A stretch of 64,000 nt of DNA from Pedococcus bigeumensis (GTDB lineage: Bacteria > Actinomycetota > Actinomycetes > Actinomycetales > Dermatophilaceae). Positions within the stretch are counted from its first letter, which is position 1. Each line of letters begins with the position of its first letter. Under the pieces are notes generated by a model, which searched no databases, was not told where the DNA came from, and saw only the letters and a program-made list of their open reading frames with translations. The stretch covers positions 62,001 through 126,000 of the forward strand of contig NZ_RCZM01000002.1 in the NCBI RefSeq assembly GCF_006438965.1, written 5' to 3'. This document shows, one piece after another, positions 31,986 to 42,300 of the stretch. The translations under genes were made by a program, and so were the position numbers.

Positions 31986-34094
31986 ATGCGTCCCACGACA
32001 GACCTGCAACGCACGGTCGCCCCGTTCGAGGTCGTCTCCCCGTTCTCGCCCGCGGGGGACCAGCCCGCGGCCATCGCCGACCTCACCACCAGGATCCGTG
32101 CGGGGGAGAAGAACACCGTGCTGCTCGGCGCCACCGGCACCGGCAAGTCGGCCACCACGGCCTGGCTGATCGAGCAGGTCCAGCGACCGACCCTCGTGAT
32201 GGCGCCCAACAAGACCCTGGCCGCCCAGCTGGCCAACGAGTTCCGCGAGCTGCTGCCCAACAACGCCGTCGAGTACTTCGTCTCGTACTACGACTACTAC
32301 CAGCCTGAGGCCTACATCCCGCAGACGGACACCTACATCGAGAAGGACTCGTCGATCAACGACGAGGTCGAGCGGCTGCGGCACAGCGCGACCAACTCGC
32401 TGCTGACCCGTCGTGACGTCATCGTGGTCGCGTCGGTGTCCTGCATCTACGGCCTCGGCACCCCGCAGGAGTACGTCGACCGGATGGCCCGTCTGCGCGT
32501 CGGCCAGGAGGTCAACCGCGACGACCTGCTGCGCCGGTTCGTCCAGATGCAGTACACCCGCAACGACCTCGCCTTCACCCGCGGCACCTTCCGGGTCCGC
32601 GGCGACACCGTCGAGATCATCCCCGTCTACGAGGAGCTCGCGGTCCGGATCGAGTTCTTCGGCGACGAGATCGAGCGGATCTACACACTGCACCCGGTCA
32701 GCGGCGAGATCATGCGCGAGGAGCAGGAGATGTACGTCTTCCCGGCGACGCACTACGTCGCCGGCCCCGAGCGGATGGAGCGGGCGATCCGTGGGATCGA
32801 GCTCGAGCTGGCCGACCAGCTGGCGGCGTTCGAGAAGCAGGGCAAGCTGCTCGAGGCCCAGCGGCTGCGGATGCGCACCACCTATGACATCGAGATGATG
32901 CGCCAGGTCGGGTCGTGCTCGGGCATCGAGAACTACTCGATGCACATCGACGGCCGGGGCCGGGGGACCGCCCCCAACACGCTGCTCGACTACTTCCCAG
33001 AGGACTTCCTGCTCGTCATCGACGAGTCCCACGTGACGGTGCCCCAGATCGGCGCCATGTACGAAGGCGACATGTCGCGCAAGCGCCAGCTCGTCGACCA
33101 CGGCTTCCGGCTCCCGTCGGCGATGGACAACCGACCGCTGCGGTGGGAGGAGTTCCTCGGCCGCATCGACCAGACCGTCTACCTGTCCGCCACCCCCGGC
33201 CCCTACGAGCTCGCGCAGAGCGAGGGGATCGTCCAGCAGATCATCCGACCCACCGGGCTGGTCGACCCCGAGGTCATCCTCAAGCCCACCAAGGGCCAGA
33301 TCGACGACCTGCTCCACGAGATCGGTGAGCGCACCAAGGTCAACGAGCGCGTCCTGGTGACCACCCTGACCAAGAAGATGGCCGAGGACCTCACCGACTA
33401 CCTCCTCGACAAGGGGGTCCGGGTCCGCTACCTGCACAGCGAGGTCGACACCCTGCGGCGCGTGGAGCTGCTGCGCGAGCTGCGGATGGGGGAGTACGAC
33501 GTGCTCGTCGGCATCAACCTGCTGCGCGAAGGCCTCGACCTGCCGGAGGTGTCGCTGGTCAGCATCCTCGACGCCGACAAGGAGGGGTTCCTGCGCTCCG
33601 CCCGGTCGCTCATCCAGACCATCGGCCGAGCGGCCCGCAACGTGTCCGGCCAGGTGCACATGTACGCCGACAAGATCACGCCGTCGATGCGCGAGGCCAT
33701 CGACGAGACGCAGCGGCGCCGCGAGATCCAGATCGCCTACAACCTCGCGGCCGGCGTGGACCCCCAGCCGCTGCGCAAGAAGATCGCCGACATCACCGAC
33801 CTGCTCAACCGCGAGGACGCCGACACCGAGGCCCTCATCGGCTCCGGGCGCAGCCAGTCGCGGGGCAAGGGCGGCGGACGAGGCGGGCGTGGCACCGTCC
33901 AGGCCGACGCAGGAGTGGCCACGGACCGGCTGCGCAACCTGCCCGCCAACGACCTGGCCAACCTCATCCAGGAGCTGTCCACCCAGATGCACCAGGCTGC
34001 GGGCGACCTGCACTTCGAGCTCGCTGCCCGACTGCGCGACGAGATCGGTGACCTCAAGAAGGAGCTGCGGCAAATGTCCGCTGCGACCCAGTAG
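31986..34094 (+). CDS. uvrB: Excinuclease ABC subunit B
   Basis: 702 residues. DNA-damage-verifying helicase of nucleotide excision repair: Walker [12 protein letters not shown] near 45, the beta-hairpin region [20 protein letters not shown] near 95-115 that inserts between DNA strands, Walker B VIDESHVT near 340, helicase motif [15 protein letters not shown] and motif [11 protein letters not shown]. The C-terminal UVR motif ([19 protein letters not shown]) near 660-690 binds UvrC. A Gly/Arg-rich linker lies before it. Transcribed alone from its own promoter. Confidence 0.97.
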   Translation: MRPTTDLQRTVAPFEVVSPFSPAGDQPAAIADLTTRIRAGEKNTVLLGATGTGKSATTAWLIEQVQRPTLVMAPNKTLAAQLANEFRELLPNNAVEYFVSYYDYYQPEAYIPQTDTYIEKDSSINDEVERLRHSATNSLLTRRDVIVVASVSCIYGLGTPQEYVDRMARLRVGQEVNRDDLLRRFVQMQYTRNDLAFTRGTFRVRGDTVEIIPVYEELAVRIEFFGDEIERIYTLHPVSGEIMREEQEMYVFPATHYVAGPERMERAIRGIELELADQLAAFEKQGKLLEAQRLRMRTTYDIEMMRQVGSCSGIENYSMHIDGRGRGTAPNTLLDYFPEDFLLVIDESHVTVPQIGAMYEGDMSRKRQLVDHGFRLPSAMDNRPLRWEEFLGRIDQTVYLSATPGPYELAQSEGIVQQIIRPTGLVDPEVILKPTKGQIDDLLHEIGERTKVNERVLVTTLTKKMAEDLTDYLLDKGVRVRYLHSEVDTLRRVELLRELRMGEYDVLVGINLLREGLDLPEVSLVSILDADKEGFLRSARSLIQTIGRAARNVSGQVHMYADKITPSMREAIDETQRRREIQIAYNLAAGVDPQPLRKKIADITDLLNREDADTEALIGSGRSQSRGKGGGRGGRGTVQADAGVATDRLRNLPANDLANLIQELSTQMHQAAGDLHFELAARLRDEIGDLKKELRQMSAATQ

Positions 34095-34291
34095 GGGTCG
34101 TTTGGTGCCATCTGTGGCTCGTGGGGTGCAGCGCGCAGGGTGTCCGTCATTTGCGTGAGGACACGGCGGGTTGGGTGCTGAAAGCCTGAGGGTCGGAGGT
34201 GCCTATGGCTGGGCGGTCGACGCCGTGCTGGGGGACGTCGAGGCGGTGACAGCTGCTGAGATCGTCATGGCCCCCGCGTCCGGGCGGACTA
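34095..34291. other. Intergenic gap between uvrB and the cyclase gene
   Basis: 197 nt without a coding frame I can support. No strong terminator hairpin follows uvrB and no clear promoter stands before the cyclase gene. Confidence 0.4.
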
Positions 34292-37200
34292 GTGGTGGAT
34301 GACCTCGACAGCCGACTCGCGCCCTACCTGCCTGCCCTGTTGCGGGGACCCGTGCCGGCCGATCCGGCCCCGGCGCAGTGGGTGTTTCCCGGGACCCTCG
34401 TGGTCCTCGACATCAGCGGCTTCACCCGGCTGACAGAGCGGCTGGCCGCTCGAGGACGCGCGGGCGCCGAGGAGCTCAGCGACGTCCTGGACGACGTGTT
34501 CGGCCCGTTGGTCGAAGCGGGCCTCGCCGAGGGGTGCGACCTGCTCAAGTGGGGCGGGGACGCGGTGCTGCTGCTGGCCACTGGCCCGGACTCGGCGCTG
34601 CGGGCGACCCGTGCCGCCGCACTCATGCGCACCGTGCTGTCCAGGGTCGGCCACCTGCGCACGTCGGTGGGGGCGGTGGTGCTCCGTGCCTCGACCGGGG
34701 TGGCGACCGGGGAGGTGCACCTCGTGCTGGCCGGAGACCCGAGCGCCCACCGAGAGCTCATGGTGCTGGGGCCGGTGGCCAGCCGGGTGACCGCGATCGA
34801 GGCGGCGGCCGCTGCCGGCCAGGTGCTGGTCGACGCGGCGACGGCCGCTCGGTTGCCCGAGCAGTTCGTGGGCGACGCGACGGGTCCGGGCTTCCTGCTG
34901 CGGGGGCTCCCGCCGGTGCCGCGGACCGGTCCCGTGGCCCCCCTCGGGCCCGCGCTCGGGCCTGGTGACCTGACCCACACCCTGATCGCCACCCTGACCG
35001 CAGCCTCTTCCGGACCGGCGGGCGGGCCGACCACCGACAGGTCACAGCTGGTCCCGAGCCAGCTGCGCACCCACGTGGCGCACGGCAGCCATGAACCCGA
35101 GCACCGGGTGGCGGCAGCGGCATTCATCCGCTTCTCCGGGACGGATGGCCTCCTGGAGGAGGAGGGCCCAGCTGCCCTCACCACTGCCGTCGACGAGCTC
35201 GTGCGCACCATCCAGGAGGCGACGACCAAGCACGGTGTGTCGTTCCACGAGACCGACATCGACGTCGACGGCGGCAAGGTGATGCTGGTGGCCGGTGCCC
35301 CCCAGAGCACGGGTGACGACGTCGACCACCTCCTGGCAGCCGTGCGGCTCGTGGTCGACCGACCCGGGCGGCTGCCGGTGCGGGTCGGGGTCGCGCAAGG
35401 ACGGGTCTTCACCGGGGACCTCGGCCCCGTCGGGCGTCGCACCTACTCGGTGAAAGGCGGCGCGGTGAACCTCGCCGCGCGCCTCGCGGCACGGGCGGCG
35501 CCGGCCAGCATCAGCGTGCCGGTCGAGCTGCTCGAGCACAGCCGCACCCGCTGGGAGGCGGACTCCGCAGTCTCGCTGCGGCTCAAGGGGCTGGCCGAAC
35601 CCGTGCGCAGCGTCACCCTCGGTCGGGCGACCTCGAGCCCGCTCGAGCAGGCGGACACGGCGATGGTCGGGCGCGAGATCGAGCTCGGTCAGGTCATGAG
35701 CGCGCTCGACCGGCTCGGCAACGGAACCGGTGGCGTCGTCACGGTCATCGGCGAACCGGGCATGGGCAAGACCCGCCTCGTCGCCGAGGTCGTCGCCGGC
35801 GCCGAGGACTTCCGGGTGCTCACCGCGGACTGCGGACACAGCGGCGCCAGCGCGCCCTACGCGACCGTGCGACTCCTGCTTGCCGCAGCCCTCGGCCTGT
35901 CGGCCCAGGTCGATCCGCAGGACGGACTCCGGAGGGCAGCCACCCTGGTCGGGGCCAGCGAGCCGCACCTCGTCGCCCAGCTGCCCCTGCTCGGCCTGGT
36001 GTTCGACGTGCCACTCGACCCAGCCGATGCCAGGTCGTCCACCAACCGCGGCGAGCAGCCACCCGCCGGCAATCACGCACCCGGCACGGAGCTGGGGGAG
36101 GAGTTCCGCTCCGACGCGCTGCACCGCTTGGTGGTGGGCGTAATGGCAGCCGCCCTCCGGAGCCCGACGTTGCTGGTGGTCGAGGACGCGCACCTGATGG
36201 ACGGAGACAGCGCGCGAGTGCTGGAGCAGGTGGCCGGCCGGTGCGACGACCTGCCCTGGCTGCTCCTCACGACGCGCAGGGCGCTCGAGGACGATGTCCC
36301 ACCGGGCGGCGTGGTCATCGAGCTGGGACCGTTGGGTGCCAACGCAAGCGAGCTGATGACCGAGCTCGTCGACCCCGATCACCCGCTGCCGCCGTCAGCA
36401 GCCCAGGCGCTTGTCGCGCGCGCGGGGGGTCACCCGCTGTTCCTCCGCGAGCTCGTTCTCGCGGCCTCCCGCGGCGAGCGGATCGACGACCTCCCCTTGT
36501 CCGTCGAGGAGCTCGTGGCGGTGCAGATCGACTCGCTGGCGCCCCGCCAGAGGTCGTTGCTCCGGCGCGCAGCGGTGCTGGGGAACTCGTTCACGCTCGC
36601 GCTCCTGGCGGAGGTGGTGGGAGACCGCCCAGTCGGGCCGACGCTGCGCGACGACGTCGCAGCACTAGCGGCGTTCCTCGAGCCGGCCGGGTCCCGACGC
36701 TGGCAGTTCCGGCATGCAGTCCACCGCGAGACGGCGTATGCCGGCCTGCCGATGAGGGTGCGAACTCACCTGCACGCCACGGTGGGGGAGGTGCTGGGCC
36801 GTTCGGCGCGCACCCGGGCTCGGCGCCCAGAGGTCCTGGCGCACCACTTCTTCGCCGCGGGGCGATATGCCGACGCGTGGCAGTGTGCCCGGCTGGCCGG
36901 CGTCAAGGCGCTGGCGGCGGCTGCTCCCGAGGCGGCGGCGCACGCCTACGCCCAGGCGGCTGAGGCCGCCCTTCGGTCGGGGTCGGTGTCGACCGCGGAG
37001 CGGGCAGCCGACCTCGAGTCCTGGGGCGACGCGCTGTTCCTCTGTGGACGCTCCGGCGACGCCGACCGGGCCTATGCCCAGGCCAGACGGCTCTGGGTCG
37101 GCGTGCCCGTCAGGTCCGCAGCCCTCGCGCTCAAAGCGGCCAAGGTCGCCCAGCGCCAAGGCCGCCACCCGGTGGCGCTGCGCCGAACCGCGACCGGGCT

Positions 37201-38233
37201 CCGCATCCTGGACGGCGCAGGCGGGGCCGACGCGTTGGCGGCCAGGGCTCGGCTGCTCTCCCGCAGGAGCGTGGTCCTGATGAGCCAAGGACGCTACGTG
37301 GACGCGGCGCGCTGCGCGCACGACGCCGTCGAGGTCGCCGAGCTGGCCGAGCAGGACGATGCACTCGCGCAGGCGCACCTCGTGCTGCACGGGGTGGAGG
37401 TCTTCACGGGCTCCAGCTCGGGCGTGGACCACGGCGAGACGGCTCTCCGTCTCTACTCGTCACTCGGTGACCTGAGTGGCCAGGCGCACGCCCACAACAA
37501 CATCGCGATGCGGCTGCTGCTCCAGGGCCGATGGACCGAGGCGCTGGAGGGGTTCCAGCGTGCTGCGACCAGCTTCGAGAAGGTGGGCGATGCCGCCAAC
37601 GCCGCCAACGCCGCATACAACAGCGCGGACCTGTTGAACCGGCAGGGCCGACCGCAGGCGGCGCTCGACGTCCTCGCCCGGGTGCTGCGGATCGCCAAGG
37701 CGGTCGACGACGAGGAGCTGCGCGCCCTGGTGCTGCGCGAACAGGGGCGCGCCCAGCACCGGGCGGGACGCCCCGAGGAGGGCGGTCAGCTCCTCGATGC
37801 GGCGCGCGCCCTGTTCCATGCGCTGCACGAGCCCCACGAGGTCTGCGAGACGGACATCGCCATCGCCGAGGGGCACCTGCTTGCCGGCCGGTCCACCGAG
37901 GCGCTCGAGGCCTCTCAGCGGGCCATCGCGACGATCACGCGGCTGCGTGCGGCGACGTTGCTGCCGTCGGCGCTCCGCGTCCGGGCGAGCGCCCAGGCCG
38001 TCCTGGGGGACCTGCCCGGCGCGTGGGCCTCGCTGCGCCAAGGACTCGCCGCGAGTGCGGCGCCTGACCTCGCCCACGAGCGGGGGTTCCTCCTGGCCGT
38101 CCAGGCGCGTCTCGAGTTGATCGACTCATCCGGCCATGAGGCATCCGCTGCCCACGAGGCGTCCGCGGCCCTCGACCGGTTGGGTGCGCTCAGGCCGCCC
38201 CTACCGTGGGTGGCAAGCGACGGTCACGGGTAG
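34292..38233 (+). CDS. Tandem class III nucleotide cyclase with AAA ATPase and TPR-like tail
   Basis: 1313 residues. Cyclase domain 1 (about 33-190) has VLDISGFTRL and KWGGDAVLLL, so the metal-binding Asp40 and Asp90 are present. Domain 2 (about 270-425) lacks both: the first site reads FIRFSGTD, the second DIDVDGGKVML, yet it keeps YSVKGGAVNLAARL with the Asn and Arg used in catalysis. A C1/C2 heterodimer with the two half-sites split between domains fits. Then an AAA-type ATPase (Walker A GEPGMGKTRL near 487; Walker B LLVVEDAHLMDG near 626) and, from about 880, Ala-rich helical TPR-like repeats. The order matches mammalian soluble adenylyl cyclase. ATP to cAMP is likely. GTG at 34292 or 34295. 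Confidence 0.85.
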   Translation: MVDDLDSRLAPYLPALLRGPVPADPAPAQWVFPGTLVVLDISGFTRLTERLAARGRAGAEELSDVLDDVFGPLVEAGLAEGCDLLKWGGDAVLLLATGPDSALRATRAAALMRTVLSRVGHLRTSVGAVVLRASTGVATGEVHLVLAGDPSAHRELMVLGPVASRVTAIEAAAAAGQVLVDAATAARLPEQFVGDATGPGFLLRGLPPVPRTGPVAPLGPALGPGDLTHTLIATLTAASSGPAGGPTTDRSQLVPSQLRTHVAHGSHEPEHRVAAAAFIRFSGTDGLLEEEGPAALTTAVDELVRTIQEATTKHGVSFHETDIDVDGGKVMLVAGAPQSTGDDVDHLLAAVRLVVDRPGRLPVRVGVAQGRVFTGDLGPVGRRTYSVKGGAVNLAARLAARAAPASISVPVELLEHSRTRWEADSAVSLRLKGLAEPVRSVTLGRATSSPLEQADTAMVGREIELGQVMSALDRLGNGTGGVVTVIGEPGMGKTRLVAEVVAGAEDFRVLTADCGHSGASAPYATVRLLLAAALGLSAQVDPQDGLRRAATLVGASEPHLVAQLPLLGLVFDVPLDPADARSSTNRGEQPPAGNHAPGTELGEEFRSDALHRLVVGVMAAALRSPTLLVVEDAHLMDGDSARVLEQVAGRCDDLPWLLLTTRRALEDDVPPGGVVIELGPLGANASELMTELVDPDHPLPPSAAQALVARAGGHPLFLRELVLAASRGERIDDLPLSVEELVAVQIDSLAPRQRSLLRRAAVLGNSFTLALLAEVVGDRPVGPTLRDDVAALAAFLEPAGSRRWQFRHAVHRETAYAGLPMRVRTHLHATVGEVLGRSARTRARRPEVLAHHFFAAGRYADAWQCARLAGVKALAAAAPEAAAHAYAQAAEAALRSGSVSTAERAADLESWGDALFLCGRSGDADRAYAQARRLWVGVPVRSAALALKAAKVAQRQGRHPVALRRTATGLRILDGAGGADALAARARLLSRRSVVLMSQGRYVDAARCAHDAVEVAELAEQDDALAQAHLVLHGVEVFTGSSSGVDHGETALRLYSSLGDLSGQAHAHNNIAMRLLLQGRWTEALEGFQRAATSFEKVGDAANAANAAYNSADLLNRQGRPQAALDVLARVLRIAKAVDDEELRALVLREQGRAQHRAGRPEEGGQLLDAARALFHALHEPHEVCETDIAIAEGHLLAGRSTEALEASQRAIATITRLRAATLLPSALRVRASAQAVLGDLPGAWASLRQGLAASAAPDLAHERGFLLAVQARLELIDSSGHEASAAHEASAALDRLGALRPPLPWVASDGHG

Positions 38234-39171
38234 CTGCCCCGGATGTCGTAGGTGAACAGGATGACGCTGTAGACGTCACCCGCGTTGTCCCGGGTGGACT
38301 GCACGGTGTCACGGCAGGCGGTCTGTCCTGTGCCCAGCACTCCCTTGGACGGGCAGTCGGGCACCTGGGCGAAGGCTCCGGTGTTCGTCAGGTCGACGAC
38401 GATCGGGAAGGAGCTGACGCCACCCTGGCCACACAAGGTCTTGTCGCAAGCCAGGATGAAGGTTGCGGGGGCACTCGGGGTGTAGAGCGGGACCCCGTTG
38501 GCATCCTTGAGCGAGACCTCGGCGGTCACCAGCCGAGCGGTGGTGCCGGACTTCGTGCGGCAGGTCAGGATCGTGTCGCACGAGCCGACCGACATCAGCA
38601 CCGTGCCGTTGCCCCCGTTGGGCAGCTGGAGGAAGCCACAAACTGGCGACGTGGGCGAAGGGGCCGGACACCCAGGGTCGGTCACGTTCAGGCTGCTGTG
38701 GGGGTTCGCCTGGGTCCGCACGGCGCTCGCCGCCACATTGATCGTCGTGGTCGTGCCGCTCAGGGCGGTCCCGGAGACGGTGGCCAAGCCCAGCGTGATG
38801 CCGTTCCCCAGGGGGGCGTACGTCGCGCCACTCACGGTCCCCTGGCTGGTGCGCTTGGCGATGGTGCCCTCGAGCACGCCGCCGAGGGTGCCGGACCCGG
38901 TCACCAGGCTGAGTCGCACCTTGGTGTCCTGGGGGAGCACGAGTGGGACCCCCAGGGGGTCCCTGGCCTCGACCACGACATCGAACGGGCGCCCAGCCAC
39001 GGCACCGACGAACCCGGTGCCCTGGTCGCCGACGGAGATCACCGCGAGTGACCCCTTCACGGACCCAGCCATTGACGCCGACGGCGACACCACGAGGAGC
39101 GCCGCCGCCCAGAGCAGGGCCACCACGGCCAGGACCGAGAGGGGGTGTCGGCGCGACGGGCGAACGGACAT
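38224..39171 (-). CDS. Secreted cysteine-rich protein with an Ig-like N-terminal domain, unknown
   Basis: 315 residues from the ATG at 39171. An N-terminal signal peptide (RPSRRHPLSVLAVVALLWAA, cleavage after SASMAG or nearby) precedes a beta-rich domain (GRPFDVVVEARDPLGVPLVL, TTTTINVAASAV) resembling bacterial Ig-like or invasin-like folds. The C-terminal half has eight cysteines in four close pairs (CPAPSPTSPVC, CDTILTC, CDKTLC and a last pair), which probably form disulfides outside the cell. I do not recognise a named family. It overlaps the cyclase gene by 10 nt, tail to tail. Confidence 0.65.
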   Translation of the reverse strand: MSVRPSRRHPLSVLAVVALLWAAALLVVSPSASMAGSVKGSLAVISVGDQGTGFVGAVAGRPFDVVVEARDPLGVPLVLPQDTKVRLSLVTGSGTLGGVLEGTIAKRTSQGTVSGATYAPLGNGITLGLATVSGTALSGTTTTINVAASAVRTQANPHSSLNVTDPGCPAPSPTSPVCGFLQLPNGGNGTVLMSVGSCDTILTCRTKSGTTARLVTAEVSLKDANGVPLYTPSAPATFILACDKTLCGQGGVSSFPIVVDLTNTGAFAQVPDCPSKGVLGTGQTACRDTVQSTRDNAGDVYSVILFTYDIRGSYP

Positions 39172-39289
39172 TGGGGGACCTCGGATCGCGGGAACGGGTG
39201 GGTCCTCCATCGTGGACCGCCACGTCGGGGCCGCTGTACCTCAGTTGTCCTAGCCCGTTTGTGGCGAGCGCGTCCTCTCGTCTCGCTCC

Positions 39290-39295
39290 TACGCT
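39290..39295 (+). promoter_or_regulatory. Candidate -10 box of the MFS-cNMP-patatin gene
   Basis: TACGCT about 21 nt before the GTG at 39317, with GGGAGG in the short leader. This unit, unlike many in the window, would have a leader with a ribosome binding site. Confidence 0.4.
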
Positions 39296-39316
39296 CGGTC
39301 CGGGAGGCGGTGATCC

Positions 39317-42300
39317 GTGGCGACCGTCACTGGAGCGGGGCCTGCGGGCGCCACGAGGGATGCACGTGTCGGGAGTGGGACGGTGCTGGCCGTCGCCTCC
39401 ATCGGTGCCTTCCTCGCGTTCCTGGACGCGACCGTCGTCAACGTCGCGTTCCCGAGCATCCGGGCCTCGTTCGGGGGCGCCAGCATCGGCGAGCTGTCGT
39501 GGGTGCTCAACGCCTACAACATCGTCCTGGCTGCCACCCTCATCCTGTTCGGGCGGATGGCCGACCTGGTCGGCCGGCGCCGGCTGTTCGCCCTCGGAGT
39601 GGCCCTGTTCACCCTCTCCTCGCTGCTGTGCGCCGCCGCCGGCTCGGTCTGGTGGCTGGTGGCCGCCCGCTCGGTCCAGGCGCTCGGCGCCGCGATGCTC
39701 ATCCCCGCCTCGCTCGCCCTGGTGATCCAGGCCTTCCCGCTGGAGCGTCGGGTCCACGCGGTGGGTCTGTGGGGCGCTACCGCCGCAGCTGCCGCCGGAC
39801 TGGGCCCACCGATCGGTGGGGCGCTGGTCAAGTGGGGTGACTGGCGGTGGGCGTTCCTCGTGAACCTGCCGGTGGGGGCCGCCGCGTTGGTGGCCTCGCG
39901 CCGCTGGCTCGTGGAGAGCAGGTCGCCGGGCAGGCGCCGGCTGCCCGACCTGCGCGGCGCGCTCCTCCTCGCGCTCGCCATGGGCTTGCTCACCACCGCG
40001 ATCGTGACCGGCAACGACTGGGGCTGGACGAGCGCTGAGGTGCTGCTGTGCGCCGGCGGGTCGGTGGCGGCGGCCGTGGGATTCGTCCAGAGCTCGAGGG
40101 TGCACCCGAGCCCGCTGGTCGACCGGGCGTTGATGGCGTCTCGCGGGTTCGTCGTCGCCAACGCCGCCTCAGCCGTGGCCGGCTTGGGGTTCTACGCCTA
40201 CCTACTGACGAATGTCCTTTGGTTGCAGTACATCTGGCACTATGACGTGTTCAGGACAGGCTTGGCCCTCGTGCCGGGCGCCGTCGTCGCCGCAGTGTCG
40301 GCGGCGGTGCTCGGTCCGCTCGCCGAGCGGCGCGGTCACCTCGTGGTCGTCGTGCCGGGCGCGCTCGTGTGGGCCAGCGCCTATCTCTGGTATGCCGTCG
40401 CGGTCGACCCGTCGCCGAGCTTCCTCGGTCACTGGTTGCCCGGCCAGGTGCTCAGCGGTCTGGGGGTGGGTGCCACCCTCCCGATCCTCGGTAGCGCAGC
40501 CCTGTCCGCAGTGCCGGGCGGCCGTTACGCGGTCGCCTCGGCGGTCAACTCCAGCGTCCGCCAGATCGGTGGTGTCCTCGGGATCTCGTTCCTCGTGGTC
40601 CTCATCGGGACACCGGCCCCAGCTGGTGCCGCGGACGCGTTCCGCAGGGGCTGGGTCTTCAGCGCTGCGTGTTTCGTCCTCTGTGCGGGGGTCGCTCTTC
40701 TGGCCGCCGGGTCGAGGGACGCTGCCGAGCAGGTCGACGAGGGGTCCGGCGAGGCCAGCGCCGCCCTGCTGTCGGTACCGGAGATGGTCACGGCCGCCGC
40801 AGTCGCGGTCTCGCGCTCCCTCATGCACGAGCTCGGGCCGGAGGGCCGCGAACGGGTCGAGCGGTCGGGAGAGCGGGTGCACCTCCACGCGGGGGAGACC
40901 CTCTTCGAAGCAGGTGACCCTGCCGGCGCGGCGTTCTCGGTGCTGAGTGGACGAGTGGACGTGCTCACCTCGGACGGTCGGGTGCGGTCCCTGGGAGCCG
41001 GGGACGTCATCGGGGAGCTGGCGATGCTCACCGGTGGGGTGCGCAGCGCGACGGTGCGAGCCCACCGCGACACGATGCTTTTGCGCATCGCGCCGGAAGC
41101 CCTCGACCAGGCGCTCGACGAGCACCCCGCCATCGCTCGCTCTCTCGTCCGCGTGCTTGCCTCCCAGCTGGCCAGCCCCGCAGTGCGTGAACGCCAGCGT
41201 CCCCCGGTCATCGTCACGGTGGTGGGTCTGCACCCGGGCGCTCCCGTGGCCGCGGTGACCGATGCGCTGAGGGCCGGACTGGCTCGGTGGCTCAGGGTCG
41301 CGGTCTCCGGTGACGTCGACGCGGCCGGGTTGGAGCGTCTGGAGAAGACCCACGACCGGGTGCTGCTGACTGTGCCCCTTGAGGCTGACCACGCCGTGGG
41401 GGCGGACGCGCAGGCCTGGTCCGCCGCGGCGATCCGCCAGGCTGACGTCGTGGTGGCCGTGGCCGCCGGCGGACAGCAGCCTGGCAGCTCGACCCTCGCG
41501 CTGGCACCGGGCGCGGACGTCGTCCTGGTCGGGGGGAACCCCTCGACGGACCAGGTGGTCGCGTGGTCCCAGCTGTTGGACGCCTGGCAGGTGACCACGG
41601 TCGACGCACCCACCACGAGCGCGCTGCGCCCCTTGGTCGCGAGGCTGGCAGGCAGGTCGCTGGGTCTGGTGCTCGCCGGGGGTGGGGCCCGCGCCTTCGC
41701 CCACCTGGGGGTGCTGGCCGCACTGGAGGAAGCGGCCATCCCGGTCGACCGGGTCGCCGGTTGCAGTGTCGGCGGCGTGGTTGCAGCTCTGCATGCGGCG
41801 GGCATGCCGGCGCTCGAAGCCCGCGAGCAGATCTACGCGGAGTTCGTGCGCGGTCGTCCGTTCTCCGACTACACCGTTCCGCGAGCTGCCCTCGCCAAGG
41901 GGCAACGCCGTCGCCGGGCCATGACCCGGGTCTTCGGTGACACCATGATGGAGTCGCTGCCGCACCAGTTCCGTTGTGTGAGCACGGATCTCCTTGCCCG
42001 AGAGGTGGTGGTGCATCGCCGGGGGCCACTGGTCCCGGCTCTCATGGCGACGACTTCTCTCCCGGGCCTGTTCCCTCCCGTCAAGGTGGATGGCCGGCTC
42101 CTCGTCGACGGCGGCGTACTCAACAACCTTCCCGTCGACGCGCTCACCGAGCGACCCGAGGGTCCGCTGGTAGCCGTGAACATCTCCATGGGTGGCTCGG
42201 GACCTGCGCGGCCGACCGCAGGCGGGCCGCCCCGGCCGCTGCGTACTCCCGCGCTGGGCGAGACCCTCCTGCGGACCATGCTGATCGGCAGCGGCGGCGC

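Noticed and set aside
31890-34073. Long open frame antisense to uvrB
   Set aside because: It mirrors the uvrB codon pattern, has Val/Asp/Leu/Gly-rich composition and no family motif; it is a high-G+C shadow frame.
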